Part shown: positions 1 to 8,361 of the stretch, one piece after another | Layout of the letters: every line of letters begins with the position of its first letter | Numbering within the stretch: position 1 is the stretch's first letter | Origin: Streptomyces spiroverticillatus | GTDB lineage: Bacteria > Actinomycetota > Actinomycetes > Streptomycetales > Streptomycetaceae | Direction: 5' to 3' | Assembly: GCA_014650415.1 (NCBI GenBank) | Contig: BMUX01000004.1 | Coordinates: forward strand, 1 to 64,000 | Length of the DNA stretch: 64,000 bases | Made by a program: the position numbers and the translations under genes | Notes under the pieces: generated by a model | Seen by the model: only the letters and a program-made list of their open reading frames with translations | Told to the model about the DNA's origin: nothing | Databases searched by the model: none

Positions 1-84
1 GAGAATCGTGTCGCTGATCTGGTCAGCGATCTTGTCGGGGTGGCCCTCGGTCACAGACTCCGAGGTGAAGAGACGACGGGACAT
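1..84 (-). CDS. metK: S-adenosylmethionine synthetase, N-terminal 28 codons (gene runs off the left edge)
   Basis: The translation from the ATG at 84 contains [16 protein letters not shown], the invariant N-terminal block of MetK, which makes S-adenosylmethionine from methionine and ATP. A clear AAGGAG ribosome site precedes the start. Only the first 28 residues are in the window. It reads in the same direction as the phenazine tailoring genes to its right, which include a SAM-dependent methyltransferase. It may be a cluster-borne second copy supplying methyl donor, or simply the housekeeping gene at the cluster edge. The window cannot decide which, but the identity is secure. Confidence 0.9.
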   Translation of the reverse strand, partial: MSRRLFTSESVTEGHPDKIADQISDTIL

Positions 85-357
85 GGTGCTCCTTGGGGAG
101 TCCGGCTGAACCGGCACAACTGATGGAAGGGGAACGGTGATCGTTCGAAGGCCGCGCCGTTCGAAGGGCCGGGGCGGCCCGCCGCTCGATGGCGGAAGAG
201 CGGACGCCGACACCTCGGCCCGAAGGCTGTGGCGGGCAGGTGCCGGTCGGCGGCAGAGGCCGCGCACCGCGTTCGGGATCACGCCAGACGCACTCGCTCG
301 ACTGCTCCAGGGGCGAGCACGGACTCTGTCAGGACGGAGGAATGGAGGGACGGAGGG
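85..357. other. Intergenic region upstream of metK with two CGTTCGAAGG repeats
   Basis: No credible gene is visible here. It holds the metK leader and two exact copies of CGTTCGAAGG at 142-151 and 158-167, each centred on the palindrome TTCGAA and 16 bp apart. The GTTCGA core resembles half-sites bound by StrR-family regulators, and a StrR-like gene lies at 10,366-11,420. However, the spacing does not match the published StrR consensus, so regulation is only a guess. Confidence 0.4.
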
Positions 358-810
358 TCAGACGGTCCTCGTGCGGACCACGTGCGCCACGGACACGAGC
401 GTCATGTGGCGATGCCGACCGTCATCGGGGCGGCCGGTGAAGTCACGAGCGCCGACCTCGTCGGTGATGTGCGCGAAGGAGTTCTCCGCCGTACGAGCCG
501 ATACGGCCGGCGTGGCCGGTTCGGCGGGCGCCGAGGCGAGCACGTCGAGCGGGACGGACCTGCCGACCTTGAGCAGGAACGGCGGCCGGGCGACCGCCAG
601 ACGGGCCACGGCCCGCCGGACAGCCGGCCAGTCCCAGGTGGAGCAACTGGCGAAGTGGTGCAACCGTTGTTCCAGGGCGGCCCCGCCGCCCAGGCACAGC
701 GCCATGTCGCGAAAGGACCTGCGGCCCTCGGCGACGAGCAGCCCCTTGACCGGCGGACCCGTGACCGTGGGGTGCGCCCTCCGTCTGTGGAGGGCGCACC
801 CCACGGTCAC
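358..810 (-). pseudogene. Internally deleted IS701-type transposase-like remnant
   Basis: The 150-codon frame joins two separated parts of the protein encoded at 11,543-12,781. Its N-terminal half (VKGLLVAEGRRSFRDMA, then LHHFASCSTWDWPAVR) matches the segment before the catalytic core there. Its end (GRHRHMTLVSVAHVV) matches the extreme C-terminus of that protein (GWHRHMTLASAAHAV). Roughly 230 residues that should lie between, including most of the RNase H-like core, are absent. The first codons fall inside a perfect hairpin and do not look like protein of this family. It is best read as a decayed paralogue, although a small DNA-binding remnant protein cannot be excluded. Confidence 0.65.
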
Positions 811-814
811 GGGT
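757..814. terminator. 26-bp perfect inverted repeat, probable bidirectional terminator
   Basis: The arms at 757-782 and 789-814 are exact reverse complements with a 6-nt loop (GTCTGT). The element starts 73 nt beyond the stop codon of the MFS exporter gene and cuts into the 5' end of the transposase-like remnant. There is no U-tract, as is usual for actinobacterial terminators. It would end transcription of the leftward tailoring operon. Confidence 0.75.
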
Positions 815-886
815 GTCCGTCTCGGGCCGGGATTCCGCCGCGTCGTGCCTGGCGACGGGGCTCCCTGCTGATCCGGCCGTTACCGG

Positions 887-2137
887 TCAGGCCGCGGAGG
901 CTTCCTGCTCCTTGGGCCGGAAGGCGCCAGTGCCGAGGAAGATGAGTCCGGCGACCACGAGGCAGGCCACTGTGAAGCCGGAGACTCCGTGGAAACCGTC
1001 GAACGAGGAGAGCAGGATGCCGCCCACGAATCCGCCGATCATGGTTCCGACGTACAGCGCGGTCGTGGCGAGCGAGGAGACGGTGCCGCGTGCCGCGGTG
1101 GTCCGGGAGAGCAGCATGGCCATGAAGATGGGGTAGTTGAGACCGAGCACCACGGAGCCCAGGGCCAGGCCGGTGATCGCCGTGGCCAGGTTGGGAGCGA
1201 ACGGCACCGCGCCGTAGATCAGGATCAGCGCCACGAAGGCGAAGGCGAGGGTACGTTCCTCGCCCAGCCTCTTGATCAGGTGGCTGCCGAAGATCGAGGT
1301 GATGGCCATGCCGACACCGAGCGCCATCATCGCGGCGCCGATGGCGGTGACGCCGAGGCCGAAGTCATCGGCGAGCCAGGACCCGATGAACGAGATGGTC
1401 TCGAACACACCGGTCTGGTAGGCGAGATACCCCACCAGGTACCAGGTGAAGGTGCGGGAGCGGAACAGCCCCGCGTACACCGAGAAGAAGCCTCCGGTCG
1501 AGGTCGCGGCGGGAACCGAGGGGAAGACCCGGAACAGCACGAGCCAGACGAGGACGGAGAGCCCGGCGACCGCGAAGAAGGGCACGTGCCAGGAGCTGGC
1601 CGCGAGCCAGCCGCCGATCGGGACGCCGACGACCTGGGAGATGGACATGCCCGCCCCCGCCAGACCCATGGTCTTCACGATGGCGTCGGCCGGAACCATT
1701 ACCGGAATGGAGGCCCACAGCTGAGGGGTCACCAAAGCTGCCGACATGCCGGCGAGCACCCGGAAAAGGATCATGGTCCAGAAGTTGGGCGCCACGCCGC
1801 AGAGCGCGGTTGCCACAGTGAATCCGGCGAATCCGAGAAGAAGTACGCTGCGCCGGTTCCGCCCGTCCGAGAGGGGCCCGGCCACCAGGGCGAAAAGTGC
1901 GAATCCGAGCGCGTAGGCGCTGACCATCCAGCCGGAAATGCTGGTGGAGACGTCGAAACTGCGCGAGAGCGTGGGGAGCATCGGAGCGACCAGGAAGGTG
2001 TCGGTTCCGATCACGAACATGGTCGTGAAGGAGAGCCAGGCGATGGCCGCGGCCGAACCCTTGCTCGCCTTTTGCGCATTCAGCGTCGCGGGAGGCACAG
2101 AATTGTCCGTGCCTGCCTTTTCCTGCGTGGAACTCAT
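887..2137 (-). CDS. MFS transporter (DHA1-type drug exporter) of the phenazine cluster
   Basis: A 416-residue protein with about 12 hydrophobic segments and the motif-A-like loop GPLSDGRNRRSV between TM2 and TM3, typical of major facilitator drug:proton antiporters. A 40-residue soluble N-terminus precedes TM1. I chose the ATG at 2137 (MSSTQEK); a GTG three codons upstream is possible and neither has a strong ribosome site. It is the last intact gene of the leftward phenazine tailoring group, directly after the methyltransferase. Export of, and self-protection from, the phenazine product is the likely role. The substrate is inferred from context only. Confidence 0.85.
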   Translation of the reverse strand: MSSTQEKAGTDNSVPPATLNAQKASKGSAAAIAWLSFTTMFVIGTDTFLVAPMLPTLSRSFDVSTSISGWMVSAYALGFALFALVAGPLSDGRNRRSVLLLGFAGFTVATALCGVAPNFWTMILFRVLAGMSAALVTPQLWASIPVMVPADAIVKTMGLAGAGMSISQVVGVPIGGWLAASSWHVPFFAVAGLSVLVWLVLFRVFPSVPAATSTGGFFSVYAGLFRSRTFTWYLVGYLAYQTGVFETISFIGSWLADDFGLGVTAIGAAMMALGVGMAITSIFGSHLIKRLGEERTLAFAFVALILIYGAVPFAPNLATAITGLALGSVVLGLNYPIFMAMLLSRTTAARGTVSSLATTALYVGTMIGGFVGGILLSSFDGFHGVSGFTVACLVVAGLIFLGTGAFRPKEQEASAA

Positions 2138-2224
2138 GTCTTTCACACCGCCGTCAGGGGAATTGCTTCAGATGGGGGGATGCTCCGGCGTCGGCAAGGA
2201 GGCCGGAACCGAGGGGGGAGGTTT

Positions 2225-3037
2225 TCAGCCCGCGGGATGGATGGGCTTCCGCCCCCACGCGGAATACACGAACGTCGATATGTCGGGAGCCGGCACGGCG
2301 GCGACCAGTTCTTGCGCGGCTGTGATCTGCTCGTCGGTCACCAGCCCCGCCTCGACCAACCGGGGGCCGCTCTGGACGAGCCTGATGGCCGGCAGTTGGT
2401 CCTGTACCGGGTCCACGCCGAGACCGCCGGGGGTGACGGAGACGCCCACGGCGTCACAGCCGACCGCCTCCAGCTGTGCCGGGATGCGCCTCGCCCAGGT
2501 CAAGTCGATGCCCTGTCCGGCGAGTGCCGTCAGGTAGGCGCCGTGCACCTCGCGCCAGGCGGCGTACGCGGAATCGGCCGCGGGCAGGAAGTGCACGTCC
2601 TCCAGGAGCAACCAGCCACCAGGGGCAAGCCAGCGCATTGCGCGCTCGACGATTTCCTCGCGCTGCGGCAGGTGCATGAACACCGCGCGGGCGTGGATCA
2701 GATCGAAGGAACCGGCCGGGAAGTGGTCGGTGGTCACGTCCGACCCCCGCACCTCCAGGTGCTCCGCGTGGCCGGCGTCGATGAACCGGGGGTCGATGTC
2801 CGGCGCGAGGACCGACCCCTCGGGCACCCGGTCGGCGAGCCAGTACGCGATGGAGCCCGCGCCCGCGCCCAACTCCAGGCACCGCCAGTCGGGCCGGATG
2901 GGAAGCCGGTCCAATGCCTCCGTGGTGCCCGGATCGTAGGTCTTCTCCAGGAGTTGGAGCCGCTCAGGCTCTGTGGGGAGGTCCTTGCTCAGCAGACCTG
3001 TCGTGTAGGCATCGGCAGGCACGACGCTTGTGCTCAT
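2225..3037 (-). CDS. Class I SAM-dependent methyltransferase (phenazine tailoring)
   Basis: 270 residues with the SAM-binding motif I LELGAGAGSIAYWLA near residue 55, an acidic residue at the end of strand 2 (DIDPRF) and a motif III/IV region (DLIHARAVFMHLP, then LAPGGWLLLED). A purine-rich site (AAGGAAAAG) precedes the ATG. It lies between the SnoaL-like genes and the exporter. It is the only tailoring enzyme of obvious chemistry in the cluster, so O-, N- or C-methylation of a phenazine is expected. It is not close to the O-methyltransferase PhzM in layout, and the target atom cannot be read from sequence. The nearby metK could supply its cofactor. Confidence 0.85.
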   Translation of the reverse strand: MSTSVVPADAYTTGLLSKDLPTEPERLQLLEKTYDPGTTEALDRLPIRPDWRCLELGAGAGSIAYWLADRVPEGSVLAPDIDPRFIDAGHAEHLEVRGSDVTTDHFPAGSFDLIHARAVFMHLPQREEIVERAMRWLAPGGWLLLEDVHFLPAADSAYAAWREVHGAYLTALAGQGIDLTWARRIPAQLEAVGCDAVGVSVTPGGLGVDPVQDQLPAIRLVQSGPRLVEAGLVTDEQITAAQELVAAVPAPDISTFVYSAWGRKPIHPAG

Positions 3038-3085
3038 CGCACTCTTTTCCTTTCCGAGGGGGTGTCGGCAAGCGCTGGACGAGGG

Positions 3086-3493
3086 TCAGCTGGGTTCGCC
3101 GAAGTAGCCGGACGAATGCAGGACGCGCAGCCAGCTGCCGTCGGGCTGCCGTCGTGGCACCTGGTACCGGCCTCGGCTGTTGTCCTGCGGAACGCTCGAC
3201 GTCAGGGCGATGTCGCCGAGGAGCAGCGTGGGCAGCGACTGCTCCATGGGGAAGTACGTGAACTTCTCCAGCATTCCGGCGAACGCGCGCTGGATGGCCT
3301 CGCGCCCGTGGTGTTCGTGGCCGATGGGGAAGGCCATGACGGCGTCCGGCTCGTAAACGGCCATTCCCTCCGCGTCGCCCTCGTTCGCACGCTCCACCCA
3401 CAGGCGGGCCAACGCGTCGGGCTCGTAGGCTCGTTCTCTCTCGGCCGCCACCTGCGTGTCGGGCACGTGGTCGTTCTGGTACTCCGTGGTCAT
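3086..3493 (-). CDS. NTF2/SnoaL-like domain protein (SgcJ/DUF4440 type)
   Basis: A 135-residue cone-shaped alpha+beta barrel protein. Helices around residues 20-40 (LARLWVERANEGDAEGMAVY) are followed by DAVMAFPIGHEHHGREAIQRAF and a C-terminal strand ending RVLHSSGYFGEPS. The ATG at 3493 has GAGGAG upstream. Its length and HGREAIQ pattern fit the SgcJ/DUF4440 branch of the NTF2-like superfamily, whose members act as cyclases, isomerases or hydrolases. PhzB in the same cluster has the same fold. It sits between another such gene and the methyltransferase, consistent with one transcript. A ring-modification or condensation-assisting role is inference. Confidence 0.75.
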   Translation of the reverse strand: MTTEYQNDHVPDTQVAAERERAYEPDALARLWVERANEGDAEGMAVYEPDAVMAFPIGHEHHGREAIQRAFAGMLEKFTYFPMEQSLPTLLLGDIALTSSVPQDNSRGRYQVPRRQPDGSWLRVLHSSGYFGEPS

Positions 3494-3567
3494 CGGGGTC
3501 GACTCCTCGTCGTGTCGTGGGTGTGCGTGTGTGCAAGGGAATGTTGTGAGCGGGGAGGCAGTGGAAG

Positions 3568-3948
3568 TCAGTCGGCGACCAACGCGCGAGGGTCGTAGAC
3601 CGCTCGAATCCTGTTGATCTTTCCGTTCTCGACGTGAATCCAGTTCGCGGCGGCGGTGGGGAGAGCGATGCTGGTGTGCAGGGTGAACCATGTGACGACG
3701 TCGGGTCCGGACACGAACACCCGTTCCACCACCAGGTCCGTCGTGACCGGTGCCATGCGCTCCAAGGACTTCCTGCACTCGTCCGGGTTGTCCAATGTCG
3801 CCAGCGGGCCGACGTAGGAGAAATCATCCGACAGGATTTCCCGCAGGGCGTCGAACTTCTTTTCCCGCCAGGCCGCGATATAAGTCGCGGCGATTTCCTC
3901 GGCGTTGCCCAGTCCGGCCTTTTCTGTTTCCTCGAACTTTTCTCTCAC
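3568..3948 (-). CDS. NTF2/SnoaL-like domain protein, second copy
   Basis: A 126-residue SnoaL-like protein. It has an N-terminal helix AEEIAATYIAAWREKKFDAL, then LSDDFSYVGPLATL, and a closing strand pair WIHVENGKINRIRAVYDPR typical of polyketide-cyclase-like NTF2 folds. The start is a GTG at 3948 with no clear ribosome site, so the first few residues are uncertain. It is not a close copy of the protein at 3,086-3,493. It is the first gene after the hairpin that closes the phzB-G unit, so a second promoter is likely just upstream; a TTGACA-like sequence reads leftward at 4007-4002. Its role in the phenazine pathway is unknown. Confidence 0.7.
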   Translation of the reverse strand: MREKFEETEKAGLGNAEEIAATYIAAWREKKFDALREILSDDFSYVGPLATLDNPDECRKSLERMAPVTTDLVVERVFVSGPDVVTWFTLHTSIALPTAAANWIHVENGKINRIRAVYDPRALVAD

Positions 3949-4066
3949 TCAAGGAATTGTGCGCAGGCAGTCGAGGTCTGGCGACGGGTCTCACCGCACT
4001 ATGTCAAGTCATCGCCGGCGGCCCGGACACAGCGGGAGGGCCGCGCAGAAGTGTTCGACAGCGCAG

Positions 4067-4100
4067 AGGTGTCGCCCCGCCCGAGAGCGGAGCGACACCT
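4067..4100. terminator. Hairpin after phzG
   Basis: Arms AGGTGTCGC (4067-4075) and GCGACACCT (4092-4100) enclose a further CCGC/GCGG pair with one mismatch. It lies 20 nt past the phzG stop and separates the core phenazine genes from the SnoaL/methyltransferase/exporter group. Confidence 0.65.
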
Positions 4101-4119
4101 GGTCGGGCACCTCCGGAGG

Positions 4120-4755
4120 TCACGGCTGGAGACGTCGTACCGCGTACCCGTCGCCGTTCCTGTCGTACCGCAGCCGTTGGTGCACGCGGTTCTCGCCGTT
4201 GGCCCAGAACTCCACGGCGTCGAAGCGCAGCAGGCAGGCCACGTAGGTCTCCGGGCGCGGCAGCGGACCCGCGTCCGCGAGGCGTGCGACCTCTGCCTGG
4301 AACGCCGCCATGTCGAGCAACTCCTCGCTCTGCCGCGAGGTCACCGAAGCGGCGTGCGTGAACAAGGGGCGTTCCAGCCACTTGGCGTCGGCCACCTCGG
4401 GTCCGATTATCTCCACCGATCCGCTGACACTGATCTGCTGACTGGTCTCACGCCAGTACAGGAGCCCCGACGCCCAGGGGTTCCCGGCGAGCTCCCTTCC
4501 TTTCTGGCTGTTGAGGTGCGTGGCGAAGACCAGGCCCTCGTCGGTCACCTCGTTCACCGCGACGATGCGGGTCGACGGGTGCCCTCGTCCGTCGACGGTG
4601 GCGAGGGCGAGCGCCTTCGGTTCCCGTACCCCGAGGCGGGCTGCGGTGTCCCACCATTCCCGGAAAATCCCTGCCGGGCCGGGCGGCGGTGCGTCGTACT
4701 CGGGGAAGCGGATGTCCACGGTGCCGGTGAGTGTTTCCGACCTGGTTGAGCTCAT
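4120..4755 (-). CDS. phzG: PhzG, FMN-dependent oxidase of phenazine assembly
   Basis: 211 residues of the pyridoxamine-5'-phosphate oxidase fold. Recognisable blocks include FREWWDTAARLGVREPKALALATV, HPSTRIVAVNEV, FATHLNSQKGRELAGNPWAS, LLYWRETSQQISVSG and the C-terminal VHQRLRYDRNGDGYAVRRLQP. PhzG oxidises unstable hexahydro- and tetrahydrophenazine carboxylates to the stable aromatic intermediates. The ATG at 4755 has GGAGG five bases upstream and follows phzF by 53 nt. It is the last of the six core genes in the order phzBCDEFG. No unusual features apart from being a single copy. Confidence 0.93.
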   Translation of the reverse strand: MSSTRSETLTGTVDIRFPEYDAPPPGPAGIFREWWDTAARLGVREPKALALATVDGRGHPSTRIVAVNEVTDEGLVFATHLNSQKGRELAGNPWASGLLYWRETSQQISVSGSVEIIGPEVADAKWLERPLFTHAASVTSRQSEELLDMAAFQAEVARLADAGPLPRPETYVACLLRFDAVEFWANGENRVHQRLRYDRNGDGYAVRRLQP

Positions 4756-4808
4756 GACTGCCTCCGTCGTCGTACGGTGATCAGATGGGTGAGAGGCGTA
4801 CTGGCCGG

Positions 4809-5645
4809 TCAGACGAGTGCCGTGCCTTGTGCGAACAGGGCGCCGCTGCCGCCGACCTCCACGGACACGAAGCGCTCCCCGGCGCCTTCCGCGCGCGCCA
4901 GCATCAGCGAGGGGCGACCGATCTCGACCCCCTGGAGGATCTGCACGGGCTGCCCGTACGCGATCAGCCCGTGGCGTCCGAGGTGCATGGCGAGCGGCCC
5001 CGCCGCCGATCCGGTGGCCGCGTCCTCCACCACGCCGTAGGCGGGTGAGAACATGCGGTTGCGCCAGTGGGTTCCTTCTCCGGCGAAGCAGTTGACGGCC
5101 AGGTCCTCGAACGCGGCCAGCGCCCGATGGTCGGGGTGCAGGCGGGACAGCGCCTCGACGCCCGGGAGACCGACGAAGACGTGCCGAGGGCCGTTGCGAT
5201 ACACCTCCACCGGCAGGGTCGACTCCCGTACCCCCAGTGCCGCCAGGAGTTCGTCGGACCGGTCGAACAACTCCCAGGTGGCAAAGGGCTGTTGCATGCG
5301 GGCGGAGACGACCCGGCCGGCTTCCCGGTCCAGCTCGAAGGGGATGACCCCCATCTCCGTCTCCAGCAGCAGTTTGTCCCGGTCGGTCTCGGCGCCCAGC
5401 GCGATGGCGGTGCCCAGCATGGGGTGCCCCGCGAAGGGCAGTTCGTTGACGGGTGTGAAGATGCGGATGCGTGCGTCCCCGCCGCCCCGGGGTGCCAGCA
5501 CGAAGGTGGTCTCGGAGAGGTGCATCTCCTTGGCGATCTGCTGCATGCGCTCGCCGGGAATGTCGTCGGCGTCGAAGAAGACGGCCACGGGGTTGCCGCT
5601 CAGGGGCTCTTCGGCGAACGCGTCCACGATGACGTACCTGTGCAT
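4809..5645 (-). CDS. phzF: PhzF, trans-2,3-dihydro-3-hydroxyanthranilate isomerase
   Basis: 278 residues, the normal length for the family. The general acid/base Glu45 is present in LSETTFV at exactly position 45. FTPVNELPFAGHPMLGTAIAL and the C-terminal DAATGSAAGPLAMHLGRHG are the two half-repeat signatures of this diaminopimelate-epimerase-like fold. PhzF isomerises DHHA to the aminoketone that dimerises to the tricyclic scaffold. The ATG at 5645 has AGGGAAA upstream. It follows phzE by 77 nt. Identity is secure. Confidence 0.95.
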   Translation of the reverse strand: MHRYVIVDAFAEEPLSGNPVAVFFDADDIPGERMQQIAKEMHLSETTFVLAPRGGGDARIRIFTPVNELPFAGHPMLGTAIALGAETDRDKLLLETEMGVIPFELDREAGRVVSARMQQPFATWELFDRSDELLAALGVRESTLPVEVYRNGPRHVFVGLPGVEALSRLHPDHRALAAFEDLAVNCFAGEGTHWRNRMFSPAYGVVEDAATGSAAGPLAMHLGRHGLIAYGQPVQILQGVEIGRPSLMLARAEGAGERFVSVEVGGSGALFAQGTALV

Positions 5646-5722
5646 ATGCGGTCATTTCCCTTGGGTGAAGTGTGAAGGGCGTTCGGTGTCCGGACGGCGG
5701 TGCCGCAGGTGGTGAAAGGTGG

Positions 5723-7705
5723 TCAGACGGGGACGTGCGAGGCGGGAAGGGCCGGCACGTCCGCCGGTTCCGTGTCCGGGGCGAGGCTGCTCACGTCGCC
5801 GCCTCCGGGCAGCGCGAGCACGTGTCGCAGCGCGCGGGCCACGATGTCCGGACCGTGGCGGGTGAGTACGGACTCGGGATGGAACTGCAAGGACGCGAAG
5901 CGCGGCCCCCGCAGGGCGTGCACCTCACCGGTGTCCGACCGGCTCACCTCGACCGTGCCGACCCCGTCGACCTCGACGAAGCCGTCGTCGCTCATGGCGA
6001 CGAACATGTTGTAGAAGCCGACCTGTTCCACCGTGCCGAACAGGTCGACCGCCTTCTGGACGCCTTGGTTGGGGACGTCCCTGCGGCGCAGGTCGAAGCC
6101 GAGCCGACGGCTGAGCAGCTGGTGGCTGAGGCAGACGGCGAGGAAGGGCCGCCGCTCGCGCAACAAGGTGTCGACAGCTGCGCGCAGATGGCGCATCTTC
6201 GGGTCGTCGGCGGCGCTCGGGTCACCGGGCCCCGGCCCCATCACCACAAGATCGTGGCCGTCGAAGGAGTAGTCGTCGTCGAAGCGCCGCACCTCCACCA
6301 TGAGCCCCAGCGAGCGGAGTTGGCCGGCGATCATCGCGGTGAAGGTGTCCTCTGCGTCGACGACCAGGACCCGACGGCCGACGAGATCGGAAGCCGGTCG
6401 CTCGCGCTGCCCGATTTCGCTCAGCCAGAAGTCGGCAATGGTGTCGTTCCTGCCGCCCAGGGCGGCACGGACGGCAGGGTGCTCGGCGAAGCGGCCGACT
6501 GCGGACGACTGGAGGGCAGCGATCAGGCCCGCCGCCTTGGCCCGGGTCTCGGCGGCCTCCGTGACGGGATCGGAGTGGCGCACCAGCGTGGCCCCGACGC
6601 CGATGCTCAGCCGTCCTTCGGCGGAGATGTCGGCGGTGCGGATCAGGATGGCCGAGTCCATCTGCCGGGCGCCGCAGTCGTCTCGACTGATCAGGGCTGC
6701 GACACCGCTGTAGTAGCCGCGGCCTTGGGGTTCGTACTGTTCAATGACCCGGCAGGCGCTCTCCAACGGGCTCCCCGTGACGGTCGGGGCGAACAGAGTC
6801 TCCCGCAGCACGTCGCGGACGTCCCGTCCGGTGTGTCCTTCGATGAAGTACTCGGTGTGCGCGACGCTGCCCAGTTCCTTGAGGTAGGGGCCGACGACCC
6901 GGCCGCCCTCGGGGCATATCTGGGCCATCATCTTCAGTTCTTCGTCGACCACCATGTAGAGCTCGTCGGTCTCCTTGCGGTCGGCGAGGAAGTCAATGAT
7001 GCCGGGCAGCTCGGGGCCGGACGGCGGATAGCGGTAGGTGCCGCTGATCGGGTTCATGACAGCCACGCCGTCCCGGACACTCAGATGCCGTTCGGGCGAG
7101 GCGCCGACGAAGGTGCGGTCGCCGGTGTGGATGACGAAGGTCCAGTAGGCACCGGTCCCCCGGGCAAGCAGCCGACGGAAGAGCGCGAGCGCCCGGTGGG
7201 GCCCGTCGTCGCCGATGTCGGCGACGAAGGACCGCTTGACGACGAAGTTGGCACCCGCGCCGGTGCCGATGGCCTCGGCCAGGACGCTGCGTACCGTCTC
7301 GGCGTACTCCTCGTCGCTGATGTCGAAGTGCGGGTCGAGCAGTTCGGTCGCCGCGTCGGGGACACGTGCCGTCGCCTCCTCCACTCGTACGGTCTCCTGG
7401 TCGGAGACGGTGAGGGTGATCAGCTGTGCACCGTCGTCGGGGGCGGCGAATCCGCGCTCCGAGATCTGCCGGTACGGGACGACGGCGAGCACGTCGTGCC
7501 GGGTCCCACCGCCGGCCGGCGGTCCGTCGGGCAGCGGGATGTCCGCCAAGGCGTCCAGGTGGGAGACTTCGCCGACCAGGACGTCGAGGTACCCGGCCCC
7601 CGTGGTCTCGGGGCGGTGCAGCACGGCGAACGGCCCTGGTGAGACCCCCAGAATCCGGTCGAGGAGCCGGGAGCCGCCGCCCGGCGGGGTGCGCCGAACG
7701 CTCAC
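5723..7705 (-). CDS. phzE: PhzE, 2-amino-2-desoxyisochorismate (ADIC) synthase
   Basis: 660 residues. An N-terminal chorismate-utilising domain (about 1-410, with [11 protein letters not shown] at 217-227 and the [11 protein letters not shown] strand near 350) is fused to a C-terminal class I glutamine amidotransferase. The latter has its oxyanion loop at [10 protein letters not shown], nucleophile Cys525 in [12 protein letters not shown], and His609/Glu611 in LQFHPES. It converts chorismate and glutamine to ADIC, the committed phenazine precursor. Its GTG start at 7705 overlaps the phzD stop as GTGA, so it should be translated by coupling to phzD. This is relevant because phzD is frameshifted. 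A C-terminal tail of about 30 residues is low-complexity. Confidence 0.95.
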   Translation of the reverse strand: MSVRRTPPGGGSRLLDRILGVSPGPFAVLHRPETTGAGYLDVLVGEVSHLDALADIPLPDGPPAGGGTRHDVLAVVPYRQISERGFAAPDDGAQLITLTVSDQETVRVEEATARVPDAATELLDPHFDISDEEYAETVRSVLAEAIGTGAGANFVVKRSFVADIGDDGPHRALALFRRLLARGTGAYWTFVIHTGDRTFVGASPERHLSVRDGVAVMNPISGTYRYPPSGPELPGIIDFLADRKETDELYMVVDEELKMMAQICPEGGRVVGPYLKELGSVAHTEYFIEGHTGRDVRDVLRETLFAPTVTGSPLESACRVIEQYEPQGRGYYSGVAALISRDDCGARQMDSAILIRTADISAEGRLSIGVGATLVRHSDPVTEAAETRAKAAGLIAALQSSAVGRFAEHPAVRAALGGRNDTIADFWLSEIGQRERPASDLVGRRVLVVDAEDTFTAMIAGQLRSLGLMVEVRRFDDDYSFDGHDLVVMGPGPGDPSAADDPKMRHLRAAVDTLLRERRPFLAVCLSHQLLSRRLGFDLRRRDVPNQGVQKAVDLFGTVEQVGFYNMFVAMSDDGFVEVDGVGTVEVSRSDTGEVHALRGPRFASLQFHPESVLTRHGPDIVARALRHVLALPGGGDVSSLAPDTEPADVPALPASHVPV

Positions 7706-8327
7706 GCTGCGACCTCCTTGGCGGTGAGCACCACGGCGCAGCGCTCCGCGGCGTACCGCACGGCCATGTGGTGGTACTCGGCCGAGAAGTCGGCGACCGC
7801 GTCGGCCACCAGGAACGGCTGGATGTCGTGGGTGAACGCCTCGACCGTCGACATGAGCACGCCGACGTGGGCATAGACGCCGCAGACGATCAGTTGGTCG
7901 CGGCCGGCGGCGCGCATGCGCTCCAGGAGGTCGGAGCGGAAGAAGGCGCTGTAGCGCCACTTGGTGAGCGACCAGTCGTCCGGTCCGGGGGTCAGCTCGT
8001 CGATGACCTCCCGGTCGGCGGGGTCGGTGCGCATCCCCGGGCCCCAGAAGTCCTTCAGGAGTCCGCGCTGTTCGTCGCCCATGCCGCCGGGCTGGGCGGT
8101 GTACGCCACCGGGACGCCGTTCGCTCTGCTCCACTGCCGCAACAGGGCTGCGTGCTCGACGAGTTCTTCGCGCAGGGGGGGGAGGGAAAGGGCTTGAGGA
8201 AGTACCTCTGCATGTCATGGACCAGCAGCACCGCGCGCGCGGGGTCGATGGTCCAGCGGGCGGTGTTGGCGGGCAGCTCACCGGCGATGGGCAACGCGTA
8301 CGGTTCTATGGGCGGTATGCCGGGCAT
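7702..8327 (-). pseudogene. phzD: PhzD isochorismatase, split by a single frameshift in a G8 run
   Basis: The ATG at 8327 (ribosome site GGAGG) opens [20 protein letters not shown] and includes Asp38 in LVHDMQRYF. The frame is lost at a run of eight G (plus strand 8175-8182). The rest ([15 protein letters not shown] onward, including [17 protein letters not shown]) continues in another frame to the stop at 7702. Adding one base to the run gives a 207-residue protein with Lys122 exactly where PhzD needs it, so one base is missing relative to a working gene. PhzD hydrolyses ADIC to DHHA. As written, no full protein is made, unless the ribosome or polymerase slips on the run. It could also be a sequencing error. 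Confidence 0.85.
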
Positions 8328-8361
8328 GGCTCTGGCCTCCGGGATCTGGAGCGGTGGGTGG

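Noticed and set aside
137..945. Rightward open frames of 238-244 codons at the left end
   Set aside because: They are antisense to the transposase-like remnant and its flanks, have no recognisable domain and show composition typical of shadow frames in GC-rich DNA.
989..3598. 869-codon rightward open frame
   Set aside because: It runs antisense through the MFS and methyltransferase genes; residues are mostly Gly/Arg/Glu/Asp/His as expected of a shadow frame.
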